From Glomus cerebriforme (Eukaryota; Glomeromycota; Glomeromycetes; Glomerales; Glomeraceae), in assembly GCA_003550305.1 (NCBI GenBank), contig QKYT01000406.1, forward strand, positions 27,713-47,113: a stretch of DNA of 19,401 bases, in the 5' to 3' direction. Every line of letters begins with the position of its first letter. Within the stretch, counting starts at the first letter, position 1. The notes under the pieces are model-generated. The model was not told the origin of the DNA and made no database searches. It was given only the letters and a program-made list of their open reading frames with translations. The position numbers and the translations under genes were made by a program. This document shows, piece after piece, positions 1-8,616 of the stretch.

Positions 1-235
1 AAAGAAAGGGAAAGAGTGACGAAAAGAGAGGAAAAAATGAAAGGGGGAGATGAAAAGAAAGGGAAAAATAAAAAGAAAAAGTTAGTAAATAACGAAATGT
101 AATATAAAGCGAAATAAAATAAAAAAATAAAAAGAAACATACCTTAATCGCGAGGAAAGAAATAAAGTTAGTGACTTGTATTATATTTAAAAGAAAAAAA
201 TAAAATAAAATAAAATAAAAAAAACAGATTATAAC
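1..235. repeat. Purine-rich low-complexity tract and AAAAT microsatellite
   Basis: The first 90 or so bases are almost all A and G on the plus strand, with only scattered pyrimidines. This is the composition of a polypurine/polypyrimidine tract able to form triplex DNA. Around 196-222 the sequence becomes a (TAAAA)n microsatellite. No coding potential is visible. Confidence 0.7.
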
Positions 236-372
236 GGATTATCCGATTATCCGTAATCTATCCAGATCAAATCCGAATCAGATTCCCATCCGTGATTAAA
301 ATCCATCTATCTGTTTAATCTGGATGGATGAACGGATGATCTGGATTTGCGGATTACGGATCGCATCTCTAC
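236..372. repeat. Imperfect foldback (inverted) repeat rich in ATCC/GGAT
   Basis: The left half carries ATCCGTAATC, ATCCAGATCA and GATTAAA. The right half carries the reverse complements in mirrored order (GATTACGGAT, GATCTGGAT, TTTAATC). The two halves therefore fold on each other with small indels. The short words ATCC and GGAT recur throughout. There is no ORF. This resembles a non-autonomous foldback element or MITE; target-site duplications were not identified. Confidence 0.6.
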
Positions 373-382
373 TCCAGTATAC

Positions 383-451
383 AGGTGTTTTACAACATGT
401 TAAACAACTGATAGTGTTGTTCAACGCGTTTTTTGGTGTATATCAACACCT
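383..451. repeat. Nested hairpin
   Basis: An outer stem AGGTGTT (383-389) pairs with AACACCT (445-451). It encloses an inner stem GTTAAACAAC (399-408) paired with GTTGTTCAAC (416-425), with one mismatch and a 7-base loop. It lies between the foldback repeat and the 3' end of the minus-strand relic, so it may be part of the same insertion. Confidence 0.5.
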
Positions 452-469
452 CCAAAACTTCCTGATGTT

Positions 470-2350
470 CATCACATTTTTCTAAAATAAAATGAATAAT
501 AGAAAAATATTGCAATACTTTTTTTTTATCAGAACTCATTAATGAAATCCAGTTTTATTTATTACCATGTGATTTTAACTTAAAAAATTCAAAATGAACT
601 TTAATAGTTTTCACAGTTTGTTTAATTTGACTTTTAATTTGCTATTCAAATACTCTCTTTTTAAATAAATTATTAAAAAAATATTCCATTAGTACATTAG
701 AAATATGTAATAACAAATGTAACTTATTTAGAATGTAATTTTCTTGCTTAATAATAGAAATAATACTAGTTTTTTTTGTTTATTAAATAGTTGTAAAATT
801 AATAAATGCTTAAATAAATTTTTTAAAATTATTTTAAGTAAATTTACATTTAGTATTTTCATTAATTGCCATTGTAGATTTATGTTTTAACATTTACTAG
901 CTTTACAGTCACAGTATAAACAAAAGTATTTCACATTTGAAGTATTTAATCCTATATAAACTTTTAATCACCTAAGAAAAAAAACTCAATTGGCCAATAT
1001 ATATCATTATTATCATAGATTCTATTTTCTTGAAGATCCTGAAGTTGATATTTAAATAAACGTTCAATTTTAACTAATGTTTCATAATTTTCTTTACCTA
1101 CATAAAGACGGATATTATTTTTTTTATTAATTAATAATTTTTATAAAAAATATTATGTATAAAATTAAAGTTATCAATACTGATGATCTGGTTTTAGTAT
1201 TTCATCTTTTTTATTTAATAATCAAATAGTTATCATTATGTAATTTTGTTTGTGACCTACATTTTTGTTATCTCTACCAAGCTTTAAATTGATTGTATCA
1301 TCTGGTTGAAAAACTGATTTATTTCAAATAGGAATAAGTATTTTAAGAAGAGATCAAATAGATCAATATATACTATTACCAATCTCTTATTCATTAACTA
1401 AAATTTTCTTGGAATTCATCATCATCAAATACAGGTTGTTAAATAAGTTCTTTGTTAAAATTAAATATTATAGTTATTATTTGATTATTTATTAATTTGG
1501 TAATTTCAATTCATCTTTGAGAAACTTGATATTTATGTATCAATCATACTTCTATAATAGCAAGTTTTTGATACCTATTGCAGCTTTATCATAAACATAT
1601 ACATAGACATCTAATCTTGTATTATCTATTATGGAATTATACTTTATATTAATAATTTGATTTTTATATTCTAATTTTATATTATATATACAAATTGGAT
1701 TTTCAGACTTCAAAATTATCTGATGTTTTATAATGTTATTTAATTTATTTGTGTGTTTCTTTACTAAATGATGCATATTATTTATTTTGTTGTGATACTG
1801 ATTGTATTTCATTAAATGACCTCTTTCTTTTATCAATAATAACTTTGTCAGATGATGTTTTCCTAGATTGTTCAATTCATACTTGATGTAAATTTTCAAT
1901 ATCAAATCCAAAAATATGTATTTCAGAGTATTGAGAAATTTGTTGATTAGTTTTTTATATTTTAAAAATAATAAAAATTATTAATAAATAATAAAAAAAG
2001 AAAAATAATAAAAGACATGTAAAATTATGTACTATGATCAATCTTTTAAAAATGCACTTACAGCATCACTTGCAAACTGTTTACTAGATACTATCCATTT
2101 TGCTCTAATTTCTTTTCATATAATAGTATATAAAACCTTATTTGCAAAAGTGTATTTAGTTTTACAATATAACATCTGGCTAGCAACTTCTGTCTTTACA
2201 ATATATCCATTAGGAATTTGATATTGAATACCATATTTATTTTTTTGTGTATACTTAACATTTTGTGGATAATGTTCAAGTGTTATTATTTTATATTTTG
2301 AGTAAAAGATTTTACCACTACTAGTATATTGTATTATTTCAAGAAAATAT
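470..2350 (-). pseudogene. Decayed protein-coding relic of a multicopy family, function unknown
   Basis: On the minus strand a series of protein-like stretches follow one another in a consistent order, broken by stops and frame changes. From about 2350 to 2038 one frame carries KYGIQYQIPNGYIVKTEVAS and YCKTKYTFANKVLYTII, with an in-frame TGA at 2118-2116. Next, at 1911-1552, comes a stretch with ICIYNIKLEYKNQIINIKYN and DNTRLDVY. Around 1315-1175 is DDTINLKLGRDNKNVG...DEILKPDHQY. At about 1110-985 is LYVGKENYETL...NDIYWPIEFFF. At about 925-905 is KYFCLYCDCK, a Cys-rich motif. At about 554-480 is NWISLMSSDKKKVLQYF. The order and phrasing match, by recall only, a large uncharacterised Glomeromycotina protein family, possibly transposon-associated. 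There are too many lesions for a functional gene, and 600-850 is unreadable. Confidence 0.65.
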
Positions 2351-2824
2351 ATTTAATCATAAGGCAGTTAGTAGACAATTTTCTTTTTTCTATTGAAGGT
2401 CTTCTTGTTAAAAATATAGGCAATAAAAATAGCAAAAAAATAACACTATATAATATTTTTTAATTTCATAATGAGTCTTTGCAAACTAATTTACAATTCA
2501 TTTGAAATTTATAATTTCAATAGTAAAAATTTGTTATTTCAAGAGGCAATTAGTTTAAAACTTAAATTATTATACATTTTAGTGGTACAGAGTTAGCATT
2601 TTAGTAGTACAGATCATAAACATCACAAAAATTTACTTAGTAAAATAAGCATGACCAGCCATATGCTAGAATATATACTTATATATTTTTTTTGTTAGCT
2701 AATATAAGATTTAGTTAAAGTAGTTGAAAGTTTAACAGTTAATGATAAAATATTGCACAAACTATTCTCAATAGTTAGCATTGCAAAAAATTCCAATTAA
2801 AATTGTTCATAAATTTACAAAAAC
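2351..2824. other. AT-rich intergenic stretch with a 22-bp direct repeat
   Basis: No gene is seen. The word TTTTAGTRGTACAGA occurs twice about 22 bases apart (near 2577 and 2599), a small tandem duplication. The right end grades into the 50-bp tandem array. Confidence 0.4.
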
Positions 2825-3284
2825 TAAACTTACAAAAGATTTTGACTGTAATATTTTATGAAACTTATAGGCCATAAATTTATAAAGGATTTCAATTATA
2901 ATATTTCATAAAACTTACAAAACTGTAAACTTATAAAGGATTTTAACCATAATATTTCATAAAACTTACAGGCTGTAAACTTACAAAAGATTTTAGCAAT
3001 AATATTTTGTGAACTTAAACTTACAAAAGATTTTGACCATAATATTTTGTGAAATTTACAGCTGTAAATTTACAAAGGATTTTGACTGTAATATTACATA
3101 AATTTTATGAAACTGTAAACTTATGGAATATTTTGACCATAATATTATATAAATCTTACAAAACTGTAAACTTACAGAAGATTTTGACATAATATTATAT
3201 AAATCTTATGAAATCTTAAACTTATGGGTATTTTGAAGATTTTTGAAATATGTTGCCATAAAAGTTCATAAATTTATAAAATCA
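2825..3284. repeat. Diverged tandem array, unit about 50 bp, 8-9 copies
   Basis: Units begin with TAAACTTACAAAAGATTTTG or a variant and continue through a CATAATATT core to a TTACAAAACTG-like end. Unit starts: 2825, 2875, 2926, 2976, 3016, 3065, 3116, 3167 and 3217. Lengths are 50, 51, 50, 40, 49, 51, 51, 50 and about 68 (the last is degenerate). A tenth partial start is at 3285. Each unit has AAACTTAC-like words near both ends. Copies differ by many substitutions and one 10-base deletion (2976 unit), so the array is old. No ORF runs through it. Confidence 0.85.
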
Positions 3285-4040
3285 TAAATTTACACAAATT
3301 TTCACATTAAAAAATTTCCTGATGTTTATTATCAACCCAACATGTATATAGTACAGTATATAGATAACAGTATTCACTTTTATTATAAAATTCACAAACC
3401 ATGTCTTAAATTTTATGGGTGTTATATATGCAATGAAGTATACAAGAATGTCCAGTTTAACTTTTATAAGAGTCCAATTAGATAAAGAAAAAGTTAAACA
3501 CATTGTATATATATAAATTGTGAGTAGAATATTTTGTCAAGATCCATAGAAACCTTTTACCAAGATAATCTTTTTGTTATCTTGTAGTTATGGAGCATAA
3601 ATGCATAATCTTTTTAGGTTATCTTTTTATATGTAGTCATGACGGAGACACTGGCATAATCTTTTTCTTGATTAAACCTTTGAAAATAGTGATTATCAAT
3701 CATAGGGCGTTTTCTGGCAGATAAGGTGTATGAATTTTGATAAAGTATTAAGTTCCCAGACAGAAGTATAGCAGTAGAGGTATGAACGTAATGCGAAGTA
3801 AAAATAGTATTTCCAATCACAAATCACAAGCTCGTGTAATTTATCCTTCTTTACGTTTATCACCAAGCGTGGGTGACATAATAATAATTTAGGTTTCAAA
3901 ACAGTGTATGGAATTCCGAGACCGAATGATGTCGCACGTGACATTGCATACGATGCTTGTGATTTTTTCCAAAAAAACTAGGACCCACACATAATTGTCA
4001 TTGTATCAATCATATTACTAGTTTTGAATTCATTAATATA
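3285..4040. other. Intergenic region upstream of the two-exon gene
   Basis: No convincing gene. A perfect hairpin CAAGATAA (3561-3568) / TTATCTTG (3577-3584) is present, and the word ATAATCTTTTT recurs near 3564, 3605 and 3656. From about 3820 G+C rises, and a CACGTG E-box lies at 3935-3940. A minus-strand ATG-initiated reading of 82 codons (3944-3696) overlaps another of 68 codons; neither resembles a known family, so I do not call them. Confidence 0.35.
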
Positions 4041-4048
4041 TCAAGATG

Positions 4049-4071
4049 TGAATCAATAAAGATGTGAGTCA
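4049..4071 (+). promoter_or_regulatory. Paired bZIP-like sites upstream of the two-exon gene
   Basis: TGAGTCA (4065-4071) is the exact AP-1/Gcn4 half-site pair. A variant TGAATCA (4049-4055) lies 16 bases before it inside a short direct repeat (AAGATGTGARTCA). They are about 150-170 bases before the ATG at 4218. That these fungi use this motif here is inference. Confidence 0.35.
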
Positions 4072-4217
4072 TAGAAAGATAGATAGATAATCTTAATTAA
4101 GAAATACAATAAATATCGATTAAATAATTATTTCATTTTAAAGTAGGCTTTTTCTCTAATTCTGATAAGTTTTTTTGTGACAAAAAGAAAAGCACAATAT
4201 CTGTTAGGAGAGAAGTT

Positions 4218-4559
4218 ATGTCTGCACCAAGTAAGTTATGACGTTATTTTAAGAATTGTCTCGAATGCTTGCTAATTTTTATTAAATATGCAGAATCTGA
4301 TTTGGCTAAATCTAAAGTAAGCACTCTTCGAACTGTGCAAGGTATGATAAAAGCTATAGTATCGGGTCAACAACAAATAATAACAAAAGAAGGAAAAGAT
4401 TCGGATGTCGTTCATGTTTTCAATCCAGACGGCAGTATAGGAAAATACTTAAAAGAACCTCCAACACTTGTAAATCTTCTAAGAGGGGAAGAACCACCAA
4501 CTTATAATAAGATACAAAAGAATACAACTACTAATGATAGAACTAATCTTCTTGACTAG
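4218..4559 (+). CDS. Small two-exon protein of unknown function, 92 aa
   Basis: Exon 1 is 4218-4230 (ATG TCT GCA CCA A) and exon 2 is 4294-4559. The joined product begins MSAPKSDLAKSKVSTLRTVQ and has 92 residues. The intron is canonical: GTAAGT donor, CTAAT branch-like site, ATGCAG acceptor. Without splicing, translation stops after seven codons, so the intron decides the gene model. The protein is hydrophilic, with no signal peptide or membrane segment. It has a Gln/Ile stretch (SGQQQIITKEG) and a Gly/Pro-rich region (FNPDGSIGKYLKEPP). Codon content and hydrophilicity look like real protein rather than chance AT-rich translation. I do not recognise the family. A downstream acceptor at 4749 suggests a possible alternative C-terminus. 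An AATAAA-like word follows near 4631. Confidence 0.7.
4231..4293 (+). other. Spliceosomal intron, 63 bases
   Basis: It begins GTAAGT, ends ATGCAG, and carries GCTAAT at 4271-4276, about 20 bases before the acceptor and suitable as a branch site. It interrupts a lysine codon after its first base (phase 1). The length is typical of fungal introns. Confidence 0.75.
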
Positions 4560-4749
4560 AAAAAGTCCTTTGAAAGCGTCATCGCTTATTTCATTTCTTT
4601 ACATACATGTATATTATGTATCTGAAAAATTTAATAAAGTTATGTGCTAAAATGTTGGAAAAGTGATCGATGTTAAGAATTCTCACGCGCACGTGAATTT
4701 TGTTCAGAAAAATAGCGTACTGACTTATGACCGGGCTTATTTTTTGTAG

Positions 4750-4857
4750 CAAGGTGTTAGAGCTGTATATGACAAATTTGATGATAAATACAGTATTATT
4801 ACAAGAAAATTTGAAAAAACACAAAATGCCCAGCATGCATCCAGAATGTCCATATAG
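4750..4857 (+). other. Possible alternative 3' exon
   Basis: TACTGAC at 4719-4725 followed by a T-rich run ending TTTTTTGTAG at 4749 is a strong branch site and acceptor. The frame that opens at 4750 reads QGVRAVYDKFDDKYSIITRK and continues to a TAG at 4855-4857 (35 codons). A donor-like GTAAAT at 4470 in exon 2 of the preceding gene is also in phase 0, so the joined reading would be open. The simpler model stops at 4559. A second frame (4727-4912, 61 codons from ATG) is also open here, so the call is tentative. Confidence 0.3.
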
Positions 4858-4923
4858 CACGTATAGAAATGGCTCTTATTGTGGACAGCGTGAAATTGGG
4901 ATAACCGTCTAAGTTTCCCCGTT

Positions 4924-4994
4924 GAAAAAATGCACAGTACGATATCGGGAAAATTTCTTGCCGAATGAATAGGGGCTAAGATTTGCATATATAT
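4924..4994 (+). repeat. Diverged repeat, copy A
   Basis: This 71-base segment matches 5745-5820. Shared words include ATATCRGGAAAA, TTCTTGC, GAATAGGGGCT and AAGATTTGCATATATA. Copy A lacks the GTGTTACGT stretch found in copy B. The two copies are about 820 bases apart in the same orientation, flanking the acidic-protein gene. Confidence 0.65.
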
Positions 4995-5307
4995 TCACGT
5001 CTCTTTTTTCCAAGACCCGATTTGCATTTATTTTTTGCGTGTCGTATCTCTGGTCATCTATTATCATATTAATAAAACAATATTCGAATATAGATATTTT
5101 TGGCAAACATGATGGGGATTTGGGGATGTGTATGCTAATTGTCTGATTTGCAAGAGGGATGATGTTTACTAAAGTGAAACCGGATTAACGAAGTGACGAA
5201 ATGTGCTCAATATTAGGATCGGCTAATGCATCCAAAAAATCATTATGCTCCAGCATCAGATCTAGAAAATGCGTCAAATAACCCATTTTTTGCTTGCTCA
5301 CAAATGT

Positions 5308-5631
5308 TCAGAAGGCGCCTAGTAAATTATCTAAGCACAATATAGCTAACCGGGCTTGATAAAGTTTTTCCCAAGCATCTTTTCCATAACGAGCTATATA
5401 ATCCCAACCGTCATATGGAAGAACCCAATAATCATCATCGTCATCATCATCATCAGTCTCGAATTCATCCCAATCACCATCGTCATCATCGTCATCTTCC
5501 TCTGCCTCGATTTTTTTATACCCATCAACTATCTCTGTTTCTTCATCATCTATTAATCCTAGAGCCTTCAAAAGTTCGTAATCGCCGTCCACAGAGCTAA
5601 GACCAGAATCAGTTAGTAAGTTTTGTTCCAT
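5308..5631 (-). CDS. Short, highly acidic protein of unknown function, 107 aa
   Basis: An ATG at 5631-5629 opens 107 codons to a TGA at 5310-5308. Residues 1-44 are mixed acidic (MEQNLLTDSGLSS...). Residues 45-67 contain two aspartate runs, six D at 45-50 and eight D at 60-67, separated by GDWDEFET. Residues 68-95 are aromatic-rich (YWVLPYDGWDYIARYGKDAW). The C-terminus is LAILCLDNLLGAF. No signal peptide or membrane segment. The aspartate runs are coded by GAT/GAC repeats, seen on the plus strand as ATC/GTC triplets, so triplet slippage may have shaped them. The Trp/Tyr-rich tail argues against pure low-complexity noise. No family recognised. The gene lies between two copies of a diverged repeat. 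Confidence 0.5.
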   Translation of the reverse strand: MEQNLLTDSGLSSVDGDYELLKALGLIDDEETEIVDGYKKIEAEEDDDDDDGDWDEFETDDDDDDDDYWVLPYDGWDYIARYGKDAWEKLYQARLAILCLDNLLGAF

Positions 5632-5744
5632 AGCATAATACTCTAAATTTACTTATCTTTAATTTAGCGTTCTAAAGCCTCTTTGATTAAAAGTAACAAC
5701 ATTAGATGCAAGATTTCGAAATAATCATGTGAGGTCGATCACCT

Positions 5745-5820
5745 GAAATGCGCAGAAAAGATATCAGGAAAATTCTTGCTGAAAGAATAGGGGCTGTGTT
5801 ACGTAAGATTTGCATATATA
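5745..5820 (+). repeat. Diverged repeat, copy B
   Basis: This is the counterpart of 4924-4994 with an extra nine bases or so (GTGTTACGT) before AAGATTTGCATATATA. It is followed by a TATA-like GTATAAATAGGG near 5841. The words TGCATGCTAAT (twice, near 6178 and 6210) and TGTATGCTAAT (near 5130) suggest that more of the flanking DNA was once shared. Confidence 0.65.
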
Positions 5821-6473
5821 TCTTGTGCATACACCGAGGTGTATAAATAGGGAATGTAAAGAAGCTCCATTCACGACGTACTGAAGTATGAAAAAGTGCT
5901 GGCGAAAAAAATACTTGAGAAACTGTTCGAAAAAGAATAACCCTCACCCAGACCGGAGGATATGAACTAGTAAGTGGATAGGAATACCATATTCTCCTGA
6001 ACAAGCTTGAAGGAGAGCTAATAGTTTTTTCGTTCCAGAGTTTTGAGTATCACAAAGCCAGCACAAACGAAACGGATTATGGAAATAATGGTGGGATATG
6101 GTGTTAGGTTCAATGAAAAGGATAACATGTGTCACAAGCAAAGTCCCAATTGTTCGGGTATGATTCCTCTGGGATCTGCATGCTAATATTTTTTGATCGT
6201 TTAGAGGCCTGCATGCTAATGCAAGGTAATTAAGGACGGAACTGATCAGTAAATTAGATTGACAACGAAGATCCAGGGACATTCATGTTTTGCAACGATC
6301 ATGGCGTTGCTTTCAAGATTGACATTCCAATGATTAAAGTAATTTCGAACTAATATTACCACTAATATTACCTTCTTACTTTAAAATCTTTTCAAGAAAG
6401 TAATATAAGTAGGAGTAAACATGGCGGAATTTACTTCACACTTCGCTCTTCATTCTCTTTACAATTCACCACT
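5821..6473. other. GC-richer block before the frameshifted gene; probable dispersed repeat
   Basis: Base composition is clearly richer in G+C than the surrounding DNA. Two overlapping minus-strand readings, 6282-5944 (112 codons from ATG) and 6004-5702 (100 codons), are open but in different frames and resemble no family. I read them as accidental openness in repeat-derived DNA. The last 70 bases look like a promoter and leader for the 6474 reading: a TAATATAAG near 6402, then a pyrimidine-rich leader. Confidence 0.35.
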
Positions 6474-7594
6474 ATGGATAGCGAACCTTCGACCAGCACT
6501 TCTGAAATTCAAACAGATACTTCAGAGTTCAGAGCCTTCCCAACTCGAAGTACTTGCATTAAATTATCTTTGAAATCAAGAGATTTCAACTATCCCCAGC
6601 AGAATTCCGAAACTCAATCCTTGCAGTATTTGCCTAACATTTCGATTTCAATCGTTCGTTGTATTGGATAATGAACACATTTTCCACGCCAATGCCTTGA
6701 GAAGCATATTATACGAGCAGAAACGAAGTACCCTTCCTGTCCTTCGTGTCCCATCACTATTGAACTGATTAGAGAAGAAGCAGTACTCGTCTCTGGAGAA
6801 TATCTAATTCAGAAAAAACAAACTGACTCTCGTGCTGGACAGGGGAGTCAATCGAAACAAGTCACTATGCAGGACCAGGCGACAAGCCCAATCGTGATTG
6901 AGGATGATGCTTCTGACGACAATGATGATGAAAGGACACCAGATGCATCAAACCGCTCGCCAATGTACATTTGGAGAATACACCTAATGAAAATAGTGGA
7001 AATGATTCCCAGGATTCAGCTACGAATGATGAGAATAACACTGCTCAATCTCGGCCATTGAGACGTTCGCCAAGGCATTCATCAAGACAATCAGTTACCT
7101 CTGGAAATAACACCCGTGAGCACAATATCTTGCAGGGTTTATTGCAAGAATTATCTACGCCTGTTAGGGGAGAATCTATCGAGAATAATGAAGTTGCTGA
7201 GGATGATTCGGAAACTTCAATGCCAAAGAATTTAGCCCGCCTGTTCCAAAAAGCTTGTAGAGCAGAGACACGTGCTACGAAATCAATCCAAGAAGAAATT
7301 TCGTGTTGGTATTACTATGGGAAAGCTTATGAAGAGAGGCTTGAGGAGATTAAGAGAGGAGTTAGGATCAATCAGCAAGAAATCAAGTGTATGATGATAC
7401 AATGGAGCATCTCCCAGGCGGGTTTACTAAGGACACTTTGCGTAAAAAAACTCAAAGGGCTGTGAAGATTTTTAAGTTGTTCCGGAAAATTGGAATGGAT
7501 AAGATTAAACGGGTTATATCATACAGTGCAAATGTCATTTCGAAACACTGCCCCACAAATTCGAACGATTGAACAGCATTTTGGTCACGTGTGA
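6474..7594 (+). pseudogene. Frameshifted member of a Glomeromycotina-type repeated family
   Basis: The reading starts at the ATG at 6474 (MDSEPSTSTSEIQTDTSEF). It shifts near 6600-6640 to a frame carrying SFVVLDNEHIFHANALRSIL, then near 6720 back to ETKYPSCPSCPITIELIREE and an acidic linker (IEDDASDDNDDER). Near 6960 it shifts again to NTPNENSGNDSQDS...LARLFQKACRAETRATK and a basic helical part. Near 7386 it shifts to YDDTMEHLPGGFTKDTLRKK...KIFKLFRKIGMDKIKR, and near 7535 to TAPQIRTIEQHF, ending at TGA 7592-7594. The C-terminal pattern (L..KT..A.KI..LF..IG.DKI....YSA..IS..QI..I..HF) matches, by recall, a family frequent in Rhizophagus; its function is unknown to me. Five or more frame changes without splice signals indicate a pseudogene. 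G+C is higher than in the flanks. Confidence 0.65.
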
Positions 7595-7712
7595 GACCTT
7601 GAGACCCACCCGTGACATTCACGTGACTACTGCGCCTCATTACTGCGTATATATCCGATAGTTTAGTATCTACAATTTCGCATCATTAATAAATTATTTT
7701 TTTTCCCACGTG
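7584..7712. promoter_or_regulatory. Three CACGTG E-boxes, two in an inverted pair
   Basis: GTCACGTG (7584-7591) and CACGTGAC (7620-7627) are exact inverted copies. A third CACGTG is at 7707-7712. CACGTG is the classical bHLH site (Cbf1/Pho4 type in fungi). No intact gene starts immediately on either side, so the role is unclear. Confidence 0.35.
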
Positions 7713-8600
7713 CATCGGAGTAATAAAAAAAGTTATTTATTACAGTATAAGAATGACAATATGTATGCATGATTAATTCATTCATGCCTGAATTTATTAA
7801 TATAAAAATGTCGCATAAAAAAAATATGAATATAAAAACTGACTGGCCCAAATTTCGAAGCCAGAATGGTCTTTACAATTGGTCTAACATATTTTGATAC
7901 TATAGTATAATAGATATATTTAACATTAAAGAAATTAAAGAAGAATGTTACTATGCGAAGTACTGTATAAATGTTACCCAAATTCAAATCACTAAAGACA
8001 AAATCAACATTCAATGAAGAAAAAATTTCAGATTATTTAGCATGTATATACTATATAATGAAAAAACTTCAAACCTTCTGAACTTTAATTAACTACAGTA
8101 AATTTAATTATAATAATAATAATTGTATTTAGAGAATTGGTTCTGCTTTTAAGATGTTATATTTTATCGTTAGATTCATTAGAAAATTTCTAGTGTGGGT
8201 TTATTTTTTTGTATATTAATTTAATAAATCTTGTGTTACAATTATTTTTCTTCATAGAAAATATAATATTTTCCATAAGCCTCTATTCTATTCCAGTTGC
8301 CATAGCAGATTCTTTTAGATTCTTTTATATAATGGTTGATGACCTTATTGGTTTCTATCTTAACAACCCTATAAAAATGTAAATATACTAAACTGTTCAA
8401 AACGGAATCAATTTTCCAAACATTCGCATATTTTTGTTACAATTTCATTACATGATGATGATAACATTAGGAAAAATAATAATTAAAATGTTGGAAAATT
8501 TTTTTATAGGACAATTTTTCATTACGTATTTTACACAATAGATATTGTGGCAAAACCGTTTGTGGCTGAAATTCCGAATTCCACAATTTTCAGGACTATA
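7713..8600. other. AT-rich intergenic DNA without a recognisable gene
   Basis: Only short readings with many stops are present. GATTCTTTTA occurs twice in tandem near 8307-8330. A minus-strand open stretch at 8014-7778 starts from a TTG rather than an ATG and has AT-biased composition expected by chance. Confidence 0.4.
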
Positions 8601-8616
8601 CAATCACTTAATTTCT

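Noticed and set aside
2027..2221. Plus-strand 64-codon reading
   Set aside because: It is antisense to the best-preserved part of the minus-strand relic (QIPNGYIVKTEVAS...FASDAVSAFLKD), which explains its openness.
1165..2350. Idea that TGA encodes Trp here (mitochondrial or mollicute-type DNA)
   Set aside because: TAA and TAG stops and frame changes also interrupt the relic, and the same window has a spliceosomal intron and ordinary nuclear-type fungal genes.
2825..3284. CRISPR-like array
   Set aside because: Units are directly adjacent and diverged along their whole length, with no constant repeat and unique spacer pattern; the genome is eukaryotic.
3614..3944. Two overlapping minus-strand ATG readings (82 and 68 codons)
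   Set aside because: They lie in different frames over the same DNA, show no recognisable domain and no clear splice pattern joining them.
5356..5600. Plus-strand open stretches rich in Ile or His opposite the acidic gene
   Set aside because: They are shadows of the GAT/GAC repeats that encode the aspartate runs on the minus strand.
5702..6282. Two minus-strand readings of 100 and 112 codons
   Set aside because: They overlap in different frames inside a GC-richer repeat-like block, where open frames are more likely by chance, and they match no family.
6421..6564. Plus-strand ATG reading in a good start context that overlaps the relic start
   Set aside because: It is only 48 codons, and its second half overlaps the better-supported frame starting at 6474; more likely leader sequence or a uORF.
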